A DNA stretch of 37,004 bases from Bugula neritina (Eukaryota; Bryozoa; Gymnolaemata; Cheilostomatida; Bugulidae): the NCBI GenBank assembly GCA_964035545.1, contig CAXIUT010000169.1, positions 1 through 37,004 on the forward strand. The letters run 5' to 3'. Of this stretch, positions 35,975 to 37,004 are shown in pieces; positions within the stretch are counted from its first letter, which is position 1, and every line of letters begins with the position of its first letter. The translations under genes were made by a program, and so were the position numbers. The notes below the pieces were generated by a model. That model did not search any database and had not been told where the DNA came from. It was given only the letters and a program-made list of their open reading frames with translations.

Positions 35975-36713
35975 TCATCTTTGACAACAGTTCGCCCATC
36001 CATTCTCTCCTTGTTTTTTATTTTTGTCTCCTAACTTAATCTTTTAAGACTATTCACTTTTTTTAACATTTTAGCTATTGACTTCACTATTGACTGTTGA
36101 TGATGACGGAGCTTCTTTCTTCTTATTATGGGATGCTTGTAAATCATCAATAATTCTGTTAAATAAGTCTTAAATGTTGGAATTTGTTTTAGCTGATACT
36201 TCCTGATAGAATTAAGCTTGTTTTTCACTTAGATCTTATGCTAATTTTCTGGTTTCTGAAAGTATTTAGCTTTATAGATCCATTTTGTTTCCAATAACAT
36301 AGACTTTGATATCTTTTTTTCCAGCTTCTCTAATAAAATCAATCCACTTGGGTATGCTTTAGGCTGAAACCATGTCTATATGAGTGAATAGATACTTGCC
36401 AGGTCGAATACAACAAGGGCCATATGTGCATCTTTGAGATAGCTAGGAATCAGACTTTTAAAACGTTATTGACCTGCAGTATCCCAGAGTTGTAGACGAA
36501 TTATTTTTCCATTTGTTGCGATATTTTTACTGATAAAGTCGATGCCTATCGTGGGCTATCTCAATTTAAATATACATTTTTTGTTGGGTCGAACTCATTG
36601 CGAATATATCTTGCGATGATGGAGCTTTTTCCAACATTTTGGTCTCCTACTAGAACTATTTTAAACTTCTGGATAGAGTTTCGATTGCTTGAAAAGCTGA
36701 TGCTATCACTCAT
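35975..36713 (-). CDS. Rab6-like small GTPase
   Basis: 232 aa after removal of two 20-nt introns at 36556-36575 and 36376-36395. All G motifs are present: GDQNVGKSS (P-loop), PTIGIDFIS (switch I), WDTAGQQRFKSLIPSYL (switch II, catalytic Gln kept), GNKMDL and EVSAKT. IGIDFISK and QRFKSLIPSYLKD point to the Rab6 clade, which controls retrograde Golgi traffic. The C-terminus ends CCQR, a CCxx prenylation motif, after a Ser/Lys-rich hypervariable tail. Its stop lies 48 bp from the convergent HSF 2 stop. Its 5' end faces the right telomere. Confidence 0.94.
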
Positions 36714-36917
36714 CTATTTATAATACCTCAAAATAATTACAATGGATTCTTTTTTAAATAATCAGAATATACCTTTATTTCAAATATCGATTTTATTACT
36801 TTAAACTGATTTCTTTTAAAATAAATTCATCATCTAGTTTATGAATAACTAGAATTCGATTTAATTTAATATTTATTTAAACAAATAAGTAATCGATTAT
36901 GAATCATCATGGACTTT
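36714..36917. other. Right subtelomeric region
   Basis: 204 bp between the Rab start codon and the telomere. It must include the Rab promoter and 5' UTR. No repeat or second gene is seen. Confidence 0.6.
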
Positions 36918-37004
36918 GGGGTTGGGGTTGGGGTTGGGGTTGGGGTTGGGGTTGGGGTTGGGGTTGGGGTTGGGGTTGGGGTTGGGGTTGGGGTTGGGGT
37001 TGGG
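36918..37004. repeat. Right telomere, (GGGGTT)n
   Basis: 87 nt of perfect GGGGTT repeats running to the last base and ending TTGGG, the mirror of the CCCAA start at base 1. The orientation is correct for a right end. Confidence 0.97.

Noticed and set aside
36031-36228. Minus-strand 65-aa ORF
   Set aside because: Wrong-frame shadow inside the Rab gene; the Rab frame uses TAA/TAG as Gln here.

Overview
The window looks like one complete, capped ciliate macronuclear DNA molecule. It begins with a (CCCCAA)n tract at 1-70 and ends with a (GGGGTT)n tract at 36918-37004. The genes only read through if TAA and TAG are glutamine and TGA is the sole stop; conserved families (CTD phosphatase, DEAD-box helicase, peroxiredoxin, Rab, HSF, ESCRT-III) then come out intact. 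Restoring frame also needs tiny introns. I placed 32 by hand; 22 are exactly 20 nt and the rest mostly 19-25 nt. Code, telomere and introns suggest an oligohymenophorean-type ciliate, but I cannot name the species.

The molecule is cut into four gene-bearing blocks by internal (GGGGTT)n tracts, all in the same orientation and about as long as the terminal ones. Block A (71-13952): SCAPER-like protein, CTD-type phosphatase, two tandem paralogous zinc/RING proteins, Prp5/DDX46 helicase, a Lys/Gln-rich signal-anchored protein, an LRR protein, a PX protein and a secreted 2-Cys peroxiredoxin. Block B (14029-18839): VHS-like protein overlapping an adaptin-appendage gene, a 253-aa protein and a 137-aa protein. 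Block C (18951-27298): a HECT-like giant without its catalytic lobe, a small EF-hand-like protein, Erv41/46, p24, ESCRT-III Vps2-like and a Dbf4-like zinc-finger protein. A 70-bp island (27388-27457) sits between two tracts. Block E (27545-36917): SF-assemblin-like coiled coil, HSF, TPR-like protein, MORN protein, a Lys/Ser-rich AT-hook protein, a SIMPL-domain secreted protein, a second HSF and a Rab6-like GTPase.

Genes are packed tightly, with intergenic gaps commonly 40-220 bp. Several products act in membrane traffic (Rab6-like, Erv41/46, p24, ESCRT-III, adaptin ear, VHS, PX) and others in nuclear function (Prp5, CTD phosphatase, HSFs, AT-hook protein, Dbf4-like). They do not form an operon; most are single genes with their own start. 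The most unusual features are the internal telomeric tracts, the near-fixed 20-nt intron length, the HECT protein without a C-lobe and the VHS/appendage gene pair. All exon models were worked out by eye from frame and family resemblance, without alignment software.
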